Positions 34,162-43,140 of a stretch of 64,000 nt of DNA are shown piece after piece. The DNA lies in assembly GCF_001465835.2 (NCBI RefSeq), contig NZ_CP013661.2, positions 1,054,001-1,118,000 of the forward strand. Reading direction: 5' to 3'. The first letter of the stretch is position 1. Every line of letters starts with the position of its first letter. The stretch comes from Planococcus kocurii (GTDB lineage Bacteria > Bacillota > Bacilli > Bacillales_A > Planococcaceae). The notes under the pieces are model-generated. The model searched no databases. It saw nothing but the letters and a program-made list of their open reading frames with translations, and had not been told where the DNA came from. Both the position numbers and the translations under genes were made by a program.

Positions 34162-36921
34162 CTACGAATACTTCCTCACATTATCATAGATAAAATCCTT
34201 TAACGCTTGAACACGTTTACGCTTTTCTTTAAACGGCGCTTTGATCGCGTCATTGATTTCTTGATCAGGGGATACGCCTGTATACTCATATTCTTTCATA
34301 AAATACTCAAGCCGGTCTTCTGCTACTTGCACCTTCTCAGACATCGCTTGAATTTCACGTTTGCGACGTTCGTTTTCAAAGTCGTGGTATTTCTGATCAA
34401 TCGAGTCTTTATTCGTAAGCGTTGGCGCGACACCTTGTAAGAATTCCAACAATAGATCTCGTTTCAAGCGCATTTCGTCGCTTGATGCCTCGTTCACTTC
34501 TTTAATCGCACGACGCACCGCTGCGTCACGCTCGTTTTTATTTTCAAAGTTTGTGTTACGAAGTAGCTCAAGAATGTAATCGACATTGATTTTATCTGTC
34601 TGCATCAATTCGATTTCAAAATCGATGTCGTTGATGACGGACACTTTATCTTTGGCGTTTTTATCGTTTTCATAAAGCAGTAAGTATTTGCTTCTGAAAT
34701 CTTTGTAGGTTTGTTCACTAATGCCCATGTCCGGTTGGTTAAAATCATATTCCACAAACGTTTTTAACTTTGTGAGGATGCGCGTTAAGTCTCGGAATGA
34801 GATGACAAACTCTTTTTGCTTGGATTCGCCTTCCAAGTCGTCGACCGCTTCTGGTGAAACCGCAATGTCGAGTAGTTGATCTAGTTGGTCTTTAAAGTCT
34901 GCCAAGTATTGATCGTAAGGCTTCATAAGAACCGTTTCCGTGTCTCCGGTTTGAGAAAACAACCGAACCGCTGTGTCTGTTTCTTCTTTCAAATTGCGGT
35001 AGCACACAATATTGCCGTATTGTTTTTTCGGCCCTTCGACACGGTTTGTCCGGGAATACGCTTGGATTAAGCCGTGGTGCTTTAACGGCCGGTCTACGTA
35101 TAAGGTACTCAAGGTTTTGGCGTCAAAGCCCGTTAAAAACATATCAACGACAATCAGCAAATCGATTTGTGCAGATTTCACTTTTTTCGAAACGTCTGCA
35201 AAATAAGCAGCGAAGTTTTCCGTCGTGTGATTGCTGCCAAATTCTTGATTGAAATCTTCCATGATGCGTTCGAGTGAATGACGCGAATGTTCTTCGCCTT
35301 CCACACTTTCTTCGTTTGTCCCAAAACTAAAAATCGACGTGATTTTCATACCCGAATCGATTTTCTTAAAGGCATCGTAATACTTGATCGCAGCTGGAAT
35401 GCTTTCAGCTGTCAGTAAGCCTGTGTATTTCTTATTATGTGTTTTATTCGAATGAATGCTTGTAATGTGACGTGCGATCATGTCAATGCGTGTATCTGCT
35501 AGCCATAATTCTTGTTGGTCAATGCCGGGCACTTTGGTGGCGTCATCGATGCCTTCTTTGCCTTTCATTGTACTGATGTATTCGACTGAAAAGCCGAGCA
35601 CGTTGCCATCATGAATGGCGTCTTTAATCAAGTACGTATGCAAACAGTCTTGAAATAAATCTGACGTGGTGCGGCCGTCTTGTGATTTGTTGTCGACAAA
35701 ACGTGGGGTGCCGGTAAAACCGATGTATTGCGCGCGTTTGAAATGACGTTTGATCAGTAAATTCATCTCTCCGAATTGCGAGCGATGACATTCATCAATA
35801 ACAAAAACGACTTTTTCGTTTTCGTACAACTTCATCACGTCGCGGTACCTTTCAGTTTTAACGGCATGTGCCATTTTTTGAATCGTTGTGATAATTCGTT
35901 TCCGGTTCGGATCTTTTAACTGCTTGACCAACACTCCGGTTTTGGTTGTTCGGTCAACAGAGTCTTTTTCGAATTTATTAAACTCTTCCATCGTTTGCGA
36001 ATCCAGGTCTTTTCGGTCAACGAGGAAAATGACTTTTTTGATGTCTTCTTGCTGTGCTAAAAGCTCACTGGCTTTAAAGGAAGTTAAGGTTTTCCCGCTC
36101 CCAGTCGTGTGCCACACATAGCCATTTTCTTCTTTTTCGATGGTTTGGTGAAGAATGCGCTCAACTGCATAAATTTGATACGGGCGCATGACCATTAAGT
36201 GTTTATCGGTTTCGTTAATGATCATGTATTTGGACAAAACATTTTGCAACATCACGGGGTTTAAGAAAGACGCAGTAAATGCGTCTAGTTTCGTGATGCG
36301 TTTATTGGCATCGTCCGACCAGAAAAACATCAAACTCTTCAGCGGCTCCCGGTCCGAGTTGGCAAAATACTTTGTGTCGACGCCGTTTGACACCACAAAA
36401 ACTTGCAGAAAGTTAAACAAACCACCGTAAGAACCTTTACGGTAGCGCATGATTTGGTTAAAGCCTTCAGCAAAATGAAGACCTCTCCGTTTTAATTCAA
36501 TTTGAACGAGTGGCAAGCCGTTGATCAGCAATGTCACATCATAGCGATTTGTGTAACGTCCCACTACCGTTGTTTGATGCGTCACTTGGAGAAAGTTGTT
36601 TTGATAGTTTTGCGTATCGAATAATTTCAAGTAAAGGATGCTGTCGTCATCGCGCGAAATGATTTCTTTATCACGCAAAATTTTAGCCGACTCAAACACG
36701 CTCTTGCCTTCAATTTTCAAAAGCAATCGCTCAAACTCTTTATCAGACAACGCTTGTCCTTCTAGGTTTTCTTCGTTTAACTTATTGATTTGTGTGCGGA
36801 AGTTGTCTTGCAACGCTTGGACAGAAGGAATGGAAACTCGTTCAAACCCTTGTCCCACGAGTTGCTCGATCATCTCGTTTTCCAGCTGCGCTTCCGACTG
36901 CGTTCTTGCTTGATGTACCAT
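34162..36921 (-). CDS. hsdR: Type I restriction endonuclease HsdR
   Basis: Motor and nuclease subunit. N-terminal PD-(D/E)xK nuclease with YDVTLLINGLPLVQIELKRR. Superfamily 2 helicase motifs: WHTTGSGKTLTSF (Walker A), VFVIDECHRSQFGEM (motif II), GFTGTP (motif III) and AYSRTNRV (motif VI). The start chosen is the ATG behind AAGAGGGGGA, giving MVHQARTQSE; an upstream ATG lies before that ribosome site. Length 919 is somewhat short but within the HsdR range. First gene of the hsdR-hsdM-hsdS order on the minus strand. Confidence 0.95.
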   Translation of the reverse strand: MVHQARTQSEAQLENEMIEQLVGQGFERVSIPSVQALQDNFRTQINKLNEENLEGQALSDKEFERLLLKIEGKSVFESAKILRDKEIISRDDDSILYLKLFDTQNYQNNFLQVTHQTTVVGRYTNRYDVTLLINGLPLVQIELKRRGLHFAEGFNQIMRYRKGSYGGLFNFLQVFVVSNGVDTKYFANSDREPLKSLMFFWSDDANKRITKLDAFTASFLNPVMLQNVLSKYMIINETDKHLMVMRPYQIYAVERILHQTIEKEENGYVWHTTGSGKTLTSFKASELLAQQEDIKKVIFLVDRKDLDSQTMEEFNKFEKDSVDRTTKTGVLVKQLKDPNRKRIITTIQKMAHAVKTERYRDVMKLYENEKVVFVIDECHRSQFGEMNLLIKRHFKRAQYIGFTGTPRFVDNKSQDGRTTSDLFQDCLHTYLIKDAIHDGNVLGFSVEYISTMKGKEGIDDATKVPGIDQQELWLADTRIDMIARHITSIHSNKTHNKKYTGLLTAESIPAAIKYYDAFKKIDSGMKITSIFSFGTNEESVEGEEHSRHSLERIMEDFNQEFGSNHTTENFAAYFADVSKKVKSAQIDLLIVVDMFLTGFDAKTLSTLYVDRPLKHHGLIQAYSRTNRVEGPKKQYGNIVCYRNLKEETDTAVRLFSQTGDTETVLMKPYDQYLADFKDQLDQLLDIAVSPEAVDDLEGESKQKEFVISFRDLTRILTKLKTFVEYDFNQPDMGISEQTYKDFRSKYLLLYENDKNAKDKVSVINDIDFEIELMQTDKINVDYILELLRNTNFENKNERDAAVRRAIKEVNEASSDEMRLKRDLLLEFLQGVAPTLTNKDSIDQKYHDFENERRKREIQAMSEKVQVAEDRLEYFMKEYEYTGVSPDQEINDAIKAPFKEKRKRVQALKDFIYDNVRKYS

Positions 36922-37219
36922 ACGATATCCCCCTCTTATGGTAGTCATTCTATTTAGATAATTTTACCACATTGGAGGGAGAATGTAACTGAGGTAAGAC
37001 AAAGAAAGCTTCTATTTCAGGGAGAAGCGAGAGACACAAAACTCCTCGGAAATATAAAAAATAGCCCAGTCTTCGTAAGGAAAATTGGCTTGATCACTCT
37101 TTAATCTAACACGACTTTAATATTTCACGAGAATTCTTGTTTCGAAAGTTTCGTTTATTTCTTTAGTTTCTCTTCGAAAAGTAGTATAATTGTAAAAAAG
37201 ATGTTGAGGAGCGATCAAA

Positions 37220-37663
37220 ATGGTTAATCTGCTCGATAATGTAAAATCCCGACCTTCCGATGAATTGATTAAAAACAAGCGAGTAAAAGAGTATGTACAA
37301 CTCATGAGAATCGCAGAAGAAGTAGAACGGGAAATAAAAAGAAGAACCAATGAACTTGGAGAAGATGAAAAGCAAGAGGCATTTGAGGTGCTGAGCCAGG
37401 AATACAATATTCCTCAATACGTAACTGTCCGTGATGCTGCAGATATAATGGGCATTAGCCCTCAAATGGTTCGGAGACATTGTGCTGATGGAAAAATGTC
37501 AGCTCAGCAAACTTTCGAAGGAAGCGGAAAATGGCAGATCGAAACGCAACAACTGATGGATAAGCCAAATTGGGAACGTTTTATCGAAAAACGCGCCAGA
37601 ATTAAAAATCAGTCAGTGGGGCTTGCTGACGAAGTGCTTAAAAATCTTCAGGATGAAGAATAA
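37220..37663 (+). CDS. HTH protein, likely antitoxin of the downstream PIN protein
   Basis: 147 residues. N-terminal charged helices (RVKEYVQLMRIAEEVEREIK) and a C-terminal excisionase/MerR-like helix-turn-helix (VTVRDAADIMGISPQMVRRH, then CADGKMSAQQTF). Good GTTGAGGAGCG ribosome site. The stop lies just beyond the likely starts of the next gene, so the two overlap or abut, as in toxin-antitoxin pairs. Divergent from hsdR. Antitoxin function is inferred from arrangement; the HTH is seen. Confidence 0.7.
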   Translation: MVNLLDNVKSRPSDELIKNKRVKEYVQLMRIAEEVEREIKRRTNELGEDEKQEAFEVLSQEYNIPQYVTVRDAADIMGISPQMVRRHCADGKMSAQQTFEGSGKWQIETQQLMDKPNWERFIEKRARIKNQSVGLADEVLKNLQDEE

Positions 37664-38276
37664 TTTAGATATGGAAAACCTGAAGCAATATACAATCGAT
37701 ACAAATGTAATTCGATACGATACCAATAAAACAGGTGCTCCGGATTTAAAGAAAGCTGCAAAAATATTTTGGCGAACTATAAAAGAAGAAGTTGAAAATG
37801 GACGAGCAGTTATTTTGGTTCCGGCAGAGGTCGTGCGGGAACTGAAGGTGCAGTCTCATACTTTGACCGATAATGAAAATAGTAAAACTCAGAAATTGTT
37901 GGCACACTGCCACGAAATTTCCCCTTCTGTGTCTATCGAGTTAGAACATCAGATAAGAGTGATGTCCGCTTATCTACGTTCAAAATATAAGAGTGATATC
38001 GGGCATCCAAAGATGGCATATGGCGGTGTATCCGATGCACGCATTTTATATAGCGCCTATTATGAAGACAGCATTCTAGTTACAGCAAATATAAGAGATT
38101 TCCTGCTCTATCCTTTCCTGTTTGCTCGGCATGAGAATCGTTTATACGATTTGATATCGAATGAATTTATTCAAATACCTGAACTGGTTTATGCTGAAGT
38201 ATGGCAAGATGATACTTTCAAAAAAATGTTCAGCCATTTAGGTGAATTAGAAGCAGCCTTAGAAGACAACAATTAA
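37653..38276 (+). CDS. DUF4411-like PIN-domain protein, likely toxin
   Basis: A PIN-like nuclease: YTIDTNVIRYD near the N-terminus supplies the first acidic residue, VLVPAEVVRELKVQ the second, GVSDARILYSAYYEDSILVTANIRDF the third and fourth. This layout, with the HTH partner upstream, is that of DUF4411 proteins. Likely a ribonuclease. Start uncertain: ATG at 37653 or at 37671; the earlier in-frame ATG at 37623 lies deep within the HTH gene. Followed by a terminator, so the pair is one transcription unit. Confidence 0.75.
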   Translation: MKNNLDMENLKQYTIDTNVIRYDTNKTGAPDLKKAAKIFWRTIKEEVENGRAVILVPAEVVRELKVQSHTLTDNENSKTQKLLAHCHEISPSVSIELEHQIRVMSAYLRSKYKSDIGHPKMAYGGVSDARILYSAYYEDSILVTANIRDFLLYPFLFARHENRLYDLISNEFIQIPELVYAEVWQDDTFKKMFSHLGELEAALEDNN

Positions 38277-38297
38277 TAGAAGTCAGTTCACTTGAAT

Positions 38298-38335
38298 AAA
38301 TGACCCGCAGCGGGATTACTTGCTGCGGGTCATTT
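38298..38335 (+). terminator. Terminator of the HTH/PIN pair
   Basis: AAATGACCCGCAGC / GCTGCGGGTCATTT, a 14-bp GC-rich stem with a GGGATTACTT loop, after the PIN gene stop. Confidence 0.88.
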
Positions 38336-38342
38336 ATGTTTT

Positions 38343-38480
38343 ATGTAACCGAATTACTTCAAATAAGTATTCCAATCCTCAACAAATGCTCATAAGTCCG
38401 TATCTTCCCCCACCAACTCACGAACCGTTTCTTCACCATTCACCAACTGCGTAATCGCTTCATTTTAAGCAGTTGCTCTC
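38343..38480 (-). pseudogene. Possible 3' gene remnant
   Basis: On the minus strand a frame reads EAITQLVNGEETVRELVGED, TDL, an in-frame TGA, then AFVEDWNTYLK and a stop. It looks like the decayed C-terminus of a solute-binding protein, but the match is only by general feel. Confidence 0.3.
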
Positions 38481-38578
38481 TTATCGATCCTGTTGTTACA
38501 AGAAATGAGGCAGCACTACCACATAAATTCCATTGGGACAGTGGACATTCTTTCAGTCGGCTATGAAAGCAGACAAAC

Positions 38579-38621
38579 TAAGCATCATCCAGAATCCGTA
38601 AGAGATTCTAGATGATGCTTA
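38579..38621. terminator. Terminator-like hairpin, long imperfect stem
   Basis: TAAGCATCATCcAGAATC / GATTCTaGATGATGCTTA, downstream of the LysR gene read on the minus strand. Only a modest T-run. Confidence 0.6.
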
Positions 38622-38697
38622 GTTAATTTATATTCAACATCTCCCATGGGCTAGGCGGATATATATAATAGGACTCTACATACACCGCTTTTCTCGC

Positions 38698-39600
38698 TCA
38701 CTCCCCCAGACCCTCCACACGCTCAAAAAACTCCTGAATCAATTCCATCGACCGCATCACGAGCGGCGGCAAATACCGACTTGTGTCAAAAGCCAAGTAA
38801 ACGGTACGCGGTGCGATGGGGTCTTTTAACGGCTTGATCGTATAGCGGGAAGTGGCAGAGACTTTTAAATAGTTTTCCGGAACGAACGTAACGCCTAGCC
38901 CTTCTTCGACAAAACTACAGGCGGTTTCAAAGCGCTCGACTTCGAATTGGATGTTGGGTTTTGTACCAGCTTGCCGGAACGCATTCAGAATATCCACGCG
39001 TGTTTGGAAGCCTTCTTTGAAGATGATAAAGGCTTCGCCGTTTAAATCGGTGATGCTAATTTGTGGCTGTGCTTCTAGCGGATGTCCCGGTGGCAACAGC
39101 ACGACAAATTTCTCCCGGTAGATCGGCAAGGTTTTTACTTCTCTTTTTGAAATCAGCTGATTGGTGATGGCAAAATGGATGTCGAATTTGTTTAATGCAC
39201 GGTTGATGTCTTCTAGCCCTAGCACTTCAATAATTTCGATGTGAACTTCTGGAAACTCTTGTTTGATGCTTTTTAATACTTTCGGAATCCAGAACTTGGC
39301 GGACTCGATCATGCCGATTGACAGCTCCATCGGTCCTTGTGCTTTTAGTCGCTTCAACTCTTTTTCGACGTATTCAAAATGCGTCACCAGTTTTTTAGCT
39401 TCTTCGTATAAAATTTGTCCTTCTTTTGTCAAGGCAATTTCCCGCATGCTGCGGTCTAGTAAGATCAGCCCCATGTCCGTTTCCAATTTTTTAATGGCAA
39501 TACTGAGTGATGGCTGTGCGATGTGCAGATTTGCTGCAGCTTTCGTAAATGTTGAGCTTTCTGCAATGGCGATAAAATACCGAAGCAAGCGTATGTCCAA
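38698..39600 (-). CDS. LysR-family transcriptional regulator
   Basis: Canonical 300-residue LysR protein: an N-terminal winged HTH (MDIRLLRYFIAIAESSTFTK, then AAANLHIAQPSLSIAIKKLE) and a periplasmic-binding-like effector domain. TTG start behind GGGGGAGGC. Divergent from hutG-gltS, so it probably controls those genes and itself; glutamate, formiminoglutamate or a related acid would be a natural effector (inference). Confidence 0.92.
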   Translation of the reverse strand: MDIRLLRYFIAIAESSTFTKAAANLHIAQPSLSIAIKKLETDMGLILLDRSMREIALTKEGQILYEEAKKLVTHFEYVEKELKRLKAQGPMELSIGMIESAKFWIPKVLKSIKQEFPEVHIEIIEVLGLEDINRALNKFDIHFAITNQLISKREVKTLPIYREKFVVLLPPGHPLEAQPQISITDLNGEAFIIFKEGFQTRVDILNAFRQAGTKPNIQFEVERFETACSFVEEGLGVTFVPENYLKVSATSRYTIKPLKDPIAPRTVYLAFDTSRYLPPLVMRSMELIQEFFERVEGLGE

Positions 39601-39734
39601 TGTGCCTCCCCCTTTCTATAGTTAAAAACTATGAAAATATAGATTATTGATATTAGTAATTATAGAGTAATGTCCTTACAATATGAATACCGTTATTTCT
39701 GAAATAATAATCTTTTTCATAAAGGAGTGCCCAT
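39601..39734. promoter_or_regulatory. Divergent LysR/hutG promoter region with operator candidates
   Basis: A perfect inverted repeat ATAGTT-AAA-AACTAT lies at 39618-39632, 18 bp from the LysR start, a good autoregulatory site. An AT-rich quasi-palindrome follows at 39640-39668. TACAAT (39677-39682) is a candidate -10 for hutG, whose ATG is behind AAAGGAGTG. Confidence 0.55.
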
Positions 39735-40700
39735 ATGTATAAATTACCTACTAGCGAACACTGGCAAGGACGGATTGATAGCAGCACAGACCCAGACAGC
39801 TTTCGTTTTCACCAAGCTGTTCAAACACAAGCATTAACTAGCTTGCCGGCTGAACCAGAGGCTTTTGCGATTGTTGGTTTTGAATGCGAAGAAGGGGTTC
39901 GACGCAACAAAGGACGTCTCGGCGCTGCCGCAGCACCCGATCAAATTCGCAGCAAGCTTGCAAGTCTCCCGTATAATTTTGATAGTTGCCAAAAAACCTT
40001 TGACGTCGGCAATGTTGTTTGTGAAGGCCAAGCGTTAGAACACGCCCAACAAGAATTAGGAACTGCCGTTTGTAAGCTTCTCGAACAAGCAGCTACGCCA
40101 ATTATTCTCGGTGGTGGACACGAAACCTTGTATGGCCATTATTTAGGAGTTCGAGAATTTGCGGGAAAAGATGCTAAAATTGGTTTGATTAATATTGATG
40201 CGCATTTTGATCTTCGCCAAGCGGAACACCCCTCGTCTGGCACGATGTTTCGGCAAATTCTTGAAAGCGATACCAATGCCGGTTACTTATGTCTCGGCGT
40301 GCAAACTTTTGGCAATACCCCTGCTTTGTTTAAAACGGCTGAGCTATTAGGTTGCAAATACATGATGGCGGACGAACTGACCTTGTCTGATATGCCGAAT
40401 GCCGCTAAGACAATTGATGAATTTTGTGCGCAATACGATGTCGTGCTGGCAACGCTTTGTACAGACTCGATCAATGCAGCCGCAGCACCTGGTGTCAGTG
40501 CTCCGTCCCCACTCGGTTTAGATCCATTGATGGTTTGCAAACTGCTTCGGTATATCATGTCGAAGAAAAACGTGAAAAGCTTTGATATTTCGGAAGTTAA
40601 TCCGTCATTAGATGAACAACAACGAACGGTGAAACTTGCCGCTTACTTAGTAGCTGAAGTGATGGACGGCTTTACGATGAAGCATAGAGAAGAGGAATGA
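39735..40700 (+). CDS. hutG: Formimidoylglutamase (HutG), arginase family
   Basis: Last enzyme of the common histidine degradation route: N-formimidoyl-L-glutamate plus water gives L-glutamate and formamide. Arginase-fold metal motifs are GGGHETLYGH, NIDAHFDLRQ and LCTDSINAAAAPGVSAP; the last is the HutG-like form of the manganese site. Length 321 is typical. No other hut gene is near. Four bases separate it from gltS, so glutamate formation and glutamate transport are coupled. Confidence 0.88.
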   Translation: MYKLPTSEHWQGRIDSSTDPDSFRFHQAVQTQALTSLPAEPEAFAIVGFECEEGVRRNKGRLGAAAAPDQIRSKLASLPYNFDSCQKTFDVGNVVCEGQALEHAQQELGTAVCKLLEQAATPIILGGGHETLYGHYLGVREFAGKDAKIGLINIDAHFDLRQAEHPSSGTMFRQILESDTNAGYLCLGVQTFGNTPALFKTAELLGCKYMMADELTLSDMPNAAKTIDEFCAQYDVVLATLCTDSINAAAAPGVSAPSPLGLDPLMVCKLLRYIMSKKNVKSFDISEVNPSLDEQQRTVKLAAYLVAEVMDGFTMKHREEE

Positions 40701-40704
40701 GACG

Positions 40705-41907
40705 ATGACTTTAGAACTCAACCAAGTAACGACAATTTTTCTAGCAATCGCGGTATTCGTAATCGGCTCTTATTTGAATTCAAAAATTAAAATTTTGGAT
40801 AAATACTGTATTCCTGCGCCAGTCGTCGGTGGATTGTTGCTGGCGTTTATCTTAACCACTTTGAGAGGCTTTGACGTTGTCAATGTCACCCTTGACACCT
40901 CTCTTCAAAGCTTGTTCATGTTGGTGTTCTTCACAACAGTGGGACTCGGCGCGAGCTTTGGTCTTATCAAAATTGGTGGCCGGTTGCTCGTAATTTATTG
41001 GCTAGCTTGTGGATTTCTTGCACTTGTTCAAAGTGCGATCGGTATTTCGCTCGCTTCTTTGTTAAACTTGGATCCATTAATCGGTGTCATGATGGGTGCC
41101 GTGTCCATGGAAGGTGGCCACGGAGCCGCTACGGCATTCGGAACCACGATTGAAGCAATGGGTGTTGAAGGTGCTTTATCTATCGGTTTAGCTGCAGCAA
41201 CTGCAGGACTCGTCGCGGGTGGGTTGCTTGGTGGGCCGATCGTTAAATACTTGATCAATAAAAACAACCTCAAATCCGATGAAGAGCTGGAGTTGGCAGA
41301 TTCCAAATCGACAAGTTCTTTCTCACACGTTGCCGCACCGATTACGTCTCGCGTCTTTATGATGCAATTGTTCGTCCTTGGTTTCTGTATGGCAGTCGGC
41401 TCGTACCTCGGTGAATGGTTTACCGGTGTGACAGACTTTGCTTTACCGAACTACGTCAGCGCGATGTTTGTTGCTGTGATCGTCCGAAACGTCTTAGACA
41501 AATTCAACGACTCAATCATTGAAATGAAAACCATCGGCATTATCGGGGACATTACGTTGAGTATTTTCTTGTCGATGGCGTTGATGAGCATCAAGCTATG
41601 GGAAATCGCTGATCTTGCGCTTCCGTTGTTCTTGATCATCTTCGTTCAAGTCGCATTTATCGCTTTGTTTGGTACGTTTGTCTTGTTCCGTCTACTCGGC
41701 AAAAACTACGACGCTGCCGTGATGGTTGGTGGTTTCACGGGTCACGGTCTCGGTGCTACACCAAACGCCATGGCCAGTATGGACGCCATCACTTCAAGAT
41801 ACGGACATTCACAAAAAGCGTACTTGGTTGTTCCGATTGTTGGTGCGTTCTTGATTGACGTGTTTGCGATGCCGATTATTTTGACGACGATTAATATGTT
41901 TAGTTAG
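40705..41907 (+). CDS. gltS: Sodium/glutamate symporter GltS
   Basis: 400 residues, about ten membrane helices in two inverted halves. Family blocks are seen: CIPAPVVGGLLLAF, MMGAVSMEGGHGAATAFG and MVGGFTGHGLGATPNAMA, the paired glycine-rich re-entrant loops of the ESS family. Sodium-driven glutamate transport. Co-transcribed with hutG. Confidence 0.93.
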   Translation: MTLELNQVTTIFLAIAVFVIGSYLNSKIKILDKYCIPAPVVGGLLLAFILTTLRGFDVVNVTLDTSLQSLFMLVFFTTVGLGASFGLIKIGGRLLVIYWLACGFLALVQSAIGISLASLLNLDPLIGVMMGAVSMEGGHGAATAFGTTIEAMGVEGALSIGLAAATAGLVAGGLLGGPIVKYLINKNNLKSDEELELADSKSTSSFSHVAAPITSRVFMMQLFVLGFCMAVGSYLGEWFTGVTDFALPNYVSAMFVAVIVRNVLDKFNDSIIEMKTIGIIGDITLSIFLSMALMSIKLWEIADLALPLFLIIFVQVAFIALFGTFVLFRLLGKNYDAAVMVGGFTGHGLGATPNAMASMDAITSRYGHSQKAYLVVPIVGAFLIDVFAMPIILTTINMFS

Positions 41908-42006
41908 GTTGAGACAAATACCCTGTCCGCTTTCTTGTTCTATTAGATAGCAAAGCGACTGATGAATCCAGTCTGTTTAACAGCATCACCTGTACGATTG
42001 CTTGTG

Positions 42007-42060
42007 TAAAAACCCCACGAGTCTGTTGCGTAATCCGCTTCAGATTCATGGGGTTTTTTT
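42007..42060. terminator. Bidirectional terminator between gltS and galM
   Basis: AAAAACCCCacGAgTCTG ... CAGATTCATGGGGTTTTTTT, with A- and T-runs on either side, between convergent genes. Confidence 0.85.
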
Positions 42061-42062
42061 AC

Positions 42063-43121
42063 TTACCGTTTTATTTGAGAGAATGTATACGTTGTTTCAG
42101 ATTTGAACTCCTCATCTGCACCTAGTATAGAAGAAGGAAAATGCGCGTGACGCGCCGAATCTGGTGGACCTTGTGTTTCAAAGCACATACCGAGCTGGTT
42201 TTCGGCTGCTGTCCCCCTGATTGTGTAAGGGCCGCCAATATGATTGCCGGTATAAAACACCACTGCCGGTTCAGTTGTTTCGATCATTAATGTACGACCA
42301 CTTTCTGCATCTGTTAGTTGGACGGCGGGTTGTTTTGCACGATTCAATAAAAACGGATGATCGTATCCGTTTCCTGCTAGTTTCGTTTGCGTGTGTTCAG
42401 CAGTTGTCGCTTGTCTGATGGTTTTGCCTCTTCGAAAATCGAATAACGAATCTTCTGTTACCGAAACCAAATTGCCAGTCGGTAGCAGTTCTTCGTCAAC
42501 GTCTAAATAATAATCACTGGCCATTGTCAGTTCATGGTCCAGCACGGTCTTTTTGAGATTGCCGCTCAAATTGAAATACGAATGATTGGTCACGTTCAAC
42601 AATGTCGTTTTATCGGAAGTTGCTCGGTAAGAAATAACCAGCTGGTTACGGTCGTTGTTGATGCAATAGCGAACCGTCATGGACACGTTTCCTGGAAAAC
42701 CTTCTTCACCGTCTGGGCTGACATATGTAAATTCAATTATGGCTTCTTGGTCTGATGTGATGACTTTGGACTCCCAAATAACTGCATGTAAGCCTTGAGC
42801 GCCCCCGTGCAAATGATGGCCATTGGCATTTTGAGCGACTTGGTAAGACGTTCCATCCAGTGTAAACTCGCCGTCTTTTATCCGACCTGCAAAGCGACCC
42901 ACCAATGCACCGAAAAAATGAGGATTATTTTCATATTCTTCAAACGTATCAAAGCCCAGCACGACATTTTCTAATTTGCCGTTGCGGTCTGGTGTGATGA
43001 TTTCCGTAATGACACAACCATAATCGATACAAGACACTTGAAAGCCTCTATCGTTTTTTAAGGTATACAACGTGACCGGTTGATTGTTTTTATGACCAAA
43101 CAGTTTTTGACTAATCTCCAT
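42063..43121 (-). CDS. galM: Aldose 1-epimerase (galactose mutarotase)
   Basis: Interconverts beta- and alpha-galactose so that GalK receives its alpha substrate. Motifs: NGHHLHGGAQGLHAVIW (His pair), TNHSYFNLSG (catalytic His) and CFETQGPPDSARHAHFP (catalytic Glu region). Length 352 is typical. It follows the ROK regulator gene 19 bp downstream on the same strand. Confidence 0.95.
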   Translation of the reverse strand: MEISQKLFGHKNNQPVTLYTLKNDRGFQVSCIDYGCVITEIITPDRNGKLENVVLGFDTFEEYENNPHFFGALVGRFAGRIKDGEFTLDGTSYQVAQNANGHHLHGGAQGLHAVIWESKVITSDQEAIIEFTYVSPDGEEGFPGNVSMTVRYCINNDRNQLVISYRATSDKTTLLNVTNHSYFNLSGNLKKTVLDHELTMASDYYLDVDEELLPTGNLVSVTEDSLFDFRRGKTIRQATTAEHTQTKLAGNGYDHPFLLNRAKQPAVQLTDAESGRTLMIETTEPAVVFYTGNHIGGPYTIRGTAAENQLGMCFETQGPPDSARHAHFPSSILGADEEFKSETTYTFSQIKR

Positions 43122-43140
43122 GTTCTATTCATCCTCTCTT

